DNA of 64,000 nt from Roseovarius bejariae (lineage in GTDB: Bacteria; Pseudomonadota; Alphaproteobacteria; Rhodobacterales; Rhodobacteraceae). A program made the position numbers and the translations under genes. Location of the stretch: positions 1,240,402 through 1,304,401 of the forward strand of contig NZ_SZWE01000001.1 of the NCBI RefSeq assembly GCF_009669325.1. Reading direction: 5' to 3'. Shown here in pieces: positions 63,709-64,000 of the stretch. The notes below the pieces were generated by a model. The model saw only the letters and a program-made list of their open reading frames with translations. It ran no database searches and had not been told where the DNA came from. Numbering within the stretch: position 1 is the first letter of the stretch; every line of letters begins with the position of its first letter.

Positions 63709-64000
63709 TCAAACCGGCTTGACCTCGGGCTTGGGCTTGAGCACCTCTAATGGCCGCCGGACGGTTTCACGCAGGCCGGGGCCGGAGGGGGCCTGCACCC
63801 GCTTGGTGGCCTCGACCATCAAAACGCCCCCGGCCGCGACCGGCGAAAGATGCCCGCCCAGTTGTTCCCACATCCCGGCGGTCTTGCGCCAGAAGCGGCG
63901 CGCCGAGGGAGGTTGATAAAGCGTGGTGCGATGGCGCAGCGGCATGAACTGATGCGCCTTGAGCTGGTTTTCCAACTGCGATTGCGAATAGGGCCGACCA
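63709..64000 (-). CDS. SAM-dependent methyltransferase, 3' end (runs off the window)
   Basis: The minus-strand frame is open to the right edge and ends at 63709. The visible part reads GRPYSQSQLENQLKAHQF, TTLYQPPSARRFWRKTAGMWEQLG and GGVLMVEATKR, which matches the C-terminus of a methyltransferase type 11 family common in Rhodobacterales. The SAM-binding part is outside the window, so the assignment rests on the tail pattern and is moderate. Confidence 0.65.
   Translation of the reverse strand, partial: GRPYSQSQLENQLKAHQFMPLRHRTTLYQPPSARRFWRKTAGMWEQLGGHLSPVAAGGVLMVEATKRVQAPSGPGLRETVRRPLEVLKPKPEVKPV

Noticed and set aside
1..64000. CRISPR array or rRNA operon
   Set aside because: No regularly spaced repeats of CRISPR type and no rRNA sequence were seen; the only repeats found are the short ones listed.

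Overview
The window is a contiguous piece of a GC-rich alphaproteobacterial chromosome, almost certainly from the Rhodobacterales (Roseobacter group). The signs are the F0 ATP synthase order atpI-atpB-atpE-b'-b, MipZ, the DUF6478-type protein, a two-ExbD TonB system and the general protein style. Positions 1-9101 are visibly AT-richer and disrupted. They look like the right end of a genomic island, made of surface-polysaccharide genes (an FkbM methyltransferase fragment, a GT2 glycosyltransferase and a StrF-like/FkbM fusion), two decayed insertion sequences (IS3 and IS5 type), and a compact integrative module on the minus strand. That module is a tyrosine integrase, a hypothetical protein, an AlpA-like excisionase/HTH, a small protein, a dense hairpin cluster and a Rep_trans-type replication initiator. 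The island ends at a 3' fragment of a tRNA-Arg(UCU) gene (9055-9101), the expected attR; the intact tRNA should lie left of the window.

From 9.2 to 14.3 kb there is a copper-type TonB receptor with a DUF2946-like protein and its own ExbB-ExbD-ExbD-TonB set. From 14.3 to 18.9 kb four genes overlap by ATGA (flavin monooxygenase, bile-acid/sodium-type symporter, epimerase, short-chain dehydrogenase), and a TetR/CecR-like regulator diverges from them across a perfect palindrome. A membrane transport protein follows.

From 20.4 to 29.3 kb is the most interesting stretch: a signalling cluster with a 7TM histidine kinase, an Hpt protein, three receiver proteins with degenerate GGDEF-like output domains (signature G-x-G-x-F instead of GGDEF), a second histidine kinase interrupted by one in-frame stop, a LuxI-type autoinducer synthase with all eight canonical residues but no LuxR partner, and a stand-alone receiver.

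From 29.4 kb onward the content is mainly core genome: tRNA-Ser(GCU), ychF, trpA, lldD-like, rhodanese, mutL-rmuC, a NYN/LOTUS-type protein, conserved hypotheticals, ilvD, a CPBP protease, accD-folC, a LysM protein, the F0 ATP synthase operon, ArsR and LysR regulators, GT61, two EamA transporters, azoR and a dihaem protein. Then come ffh, tandem GNATs, chorismate mutase, rpsP-bluB-(47-residue membrane protein)-rimM-trmD, rplS-rpmE, a TPR-sulfotransferase, mipZ and the 3' end of a methyltransferase. A composite intergenic repeat built from TCGTACGA palindromes occurs upstream of chorismate mutase and of the last EamA gene with the same internal order, and in reduced form near tRNA-Ser.
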